This document shows positions 40,301-40,385 of a DNA stretch of 40,385 nt, one piece after another. This DNA is from an uncultured Caryophanales bacterium (GTDB lineage Bacteria; Bacillota_I; Bacilli_A; RF39; UBA660). The stretch's first letter is position 1. The number at the start of each line of letters is the position of its first letter. The notes under the pieces are model-generated. The model ran no database searches, was not told the DNA's origin, and worked only from the letters and a program-made list of their open reading frames with translations. A program made the translations under genes and the position numbers. The stretch lies in the NCBI GenBank assembly GCA_946628005.1, contig CAMOWA010000011.1, positions 1-40,385 of the forward strand, given 5' to 3'.

Positions 40301-40385
40301 ATGAATATAGAAAGAAAAACAATAAAAGATGATGAAGAATTTTTAAGGCAAGTATCATCCCCTGTATTTAAAGATGATCCTATAG
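40301..40385 (+). CDS. def: Peptide deformylase, N-terminal start (runs off the window)
   Basis: Only 28 codons are visible. MNIERKTIKDDEEFLRQVSS followed by PVFKDDPI fits the N-terminus of Firmicutes peptide deformylases (I-x-x-D-x-x-x-LRQVS). GAGGAG lies 7 bases before the ATG and a strong promoter lies upstream. The catalytic motifs are outside the window, so the call is tentative. It would be the functional counterpart of the decayed deformylase end at 3405-3609. Confidence 0.6.
   Translation, partial: MNIERKTIKDDEEFLRQVSSPVFKDDPI

Noticed and set aside
1-40385. CRISPR array, rRNA operon or complete insertion sequence
   Set aside because: No regularly spaced direct repeats, no rRNA sequence and no transposase with inverted ends were seen.

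Overview
The window is strongly AT-rich, with poly-A/T intergenic regions, purine-rich ribosome binding sites and clear TTGACA/TATAAT-type promoters with 17-base spacers. Its cell-division and peptidoglycan genes are of Firmicutes/Bacilli type, and a full-length pro-sigma-K is present. The best fit is an uncultured, probably gut-associated, low-GC Bacillota lineage (Erysipelotrichia/RF39-like). This is inferred from gene content and composition; no database search was possible. TAA is the commonest stop. TAG and TGA are also used as stops and Trp is TGG, so the code appears standard.

Left end (1-5160): an accessory segment lies directly downstream of the 3' end of an elongator tRNA-Met gene. 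Its outer edge carries a second, diverged copy of the tRNA 3' tail plus terminator, so it looks like an island anchored on the tRNA. It carries a regulator/enzyme pair (an XRE HTH joined in frame to a CYTH domain but split by a TGA, and an HD-hydrolase fused to a CYTH domain), a decayed peptide deformylase fragment, a promoter-palindrome-terminator cassette that may make a small RNA, and an overlapping pair of a DUF3800 protein and a small putative BECR-type nuclease.

Centre (5300-31100): core chromosome, almost all on the minus strand. The division/wall (dcw) genes occur in three blocks: mraZ-rsmH-ftsL-like-PBP, followed co-directionally by a secreted protein, tag, an SDR, a zinc phospholipase-like protein and a HExxH protein; murE-vanZ-flippase (then sigK); and murG-murB-ftsQ, then ftsA-ftsZ. 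Between them sit a HAD hydrolase, a membrane protein, yqeG-yqeH and a membrane-anchored polysaccharide deacetylase. An arginase-family enzyme and a large helical-repeat protein run on the plus strand.

Right part (31200-40385): tmcAL-gmk-small membrane protein-DUF4097-like protein on plus; pyk followed by a frameshifted AAA+ (ClpX-like) C-terminal remnant coupled to a small gene on minus; a large membrane/coiled-coil protein; a lipoprotein; a PnuC-type transporter whose reading frame continues past an in-frame TAG into a YgjV-like domain; a GC-rich fragment of a GVRP..VSL surface domain with a diversified-looking stretch; and the start of an intact def.

The most interesting loci are the HTH-CYTH/HD-CYTH pair, the DUF3800/BECR pair, the GC-rich variable fragment at 40024-40245 and the interrupted PnuC-YgjV frame.
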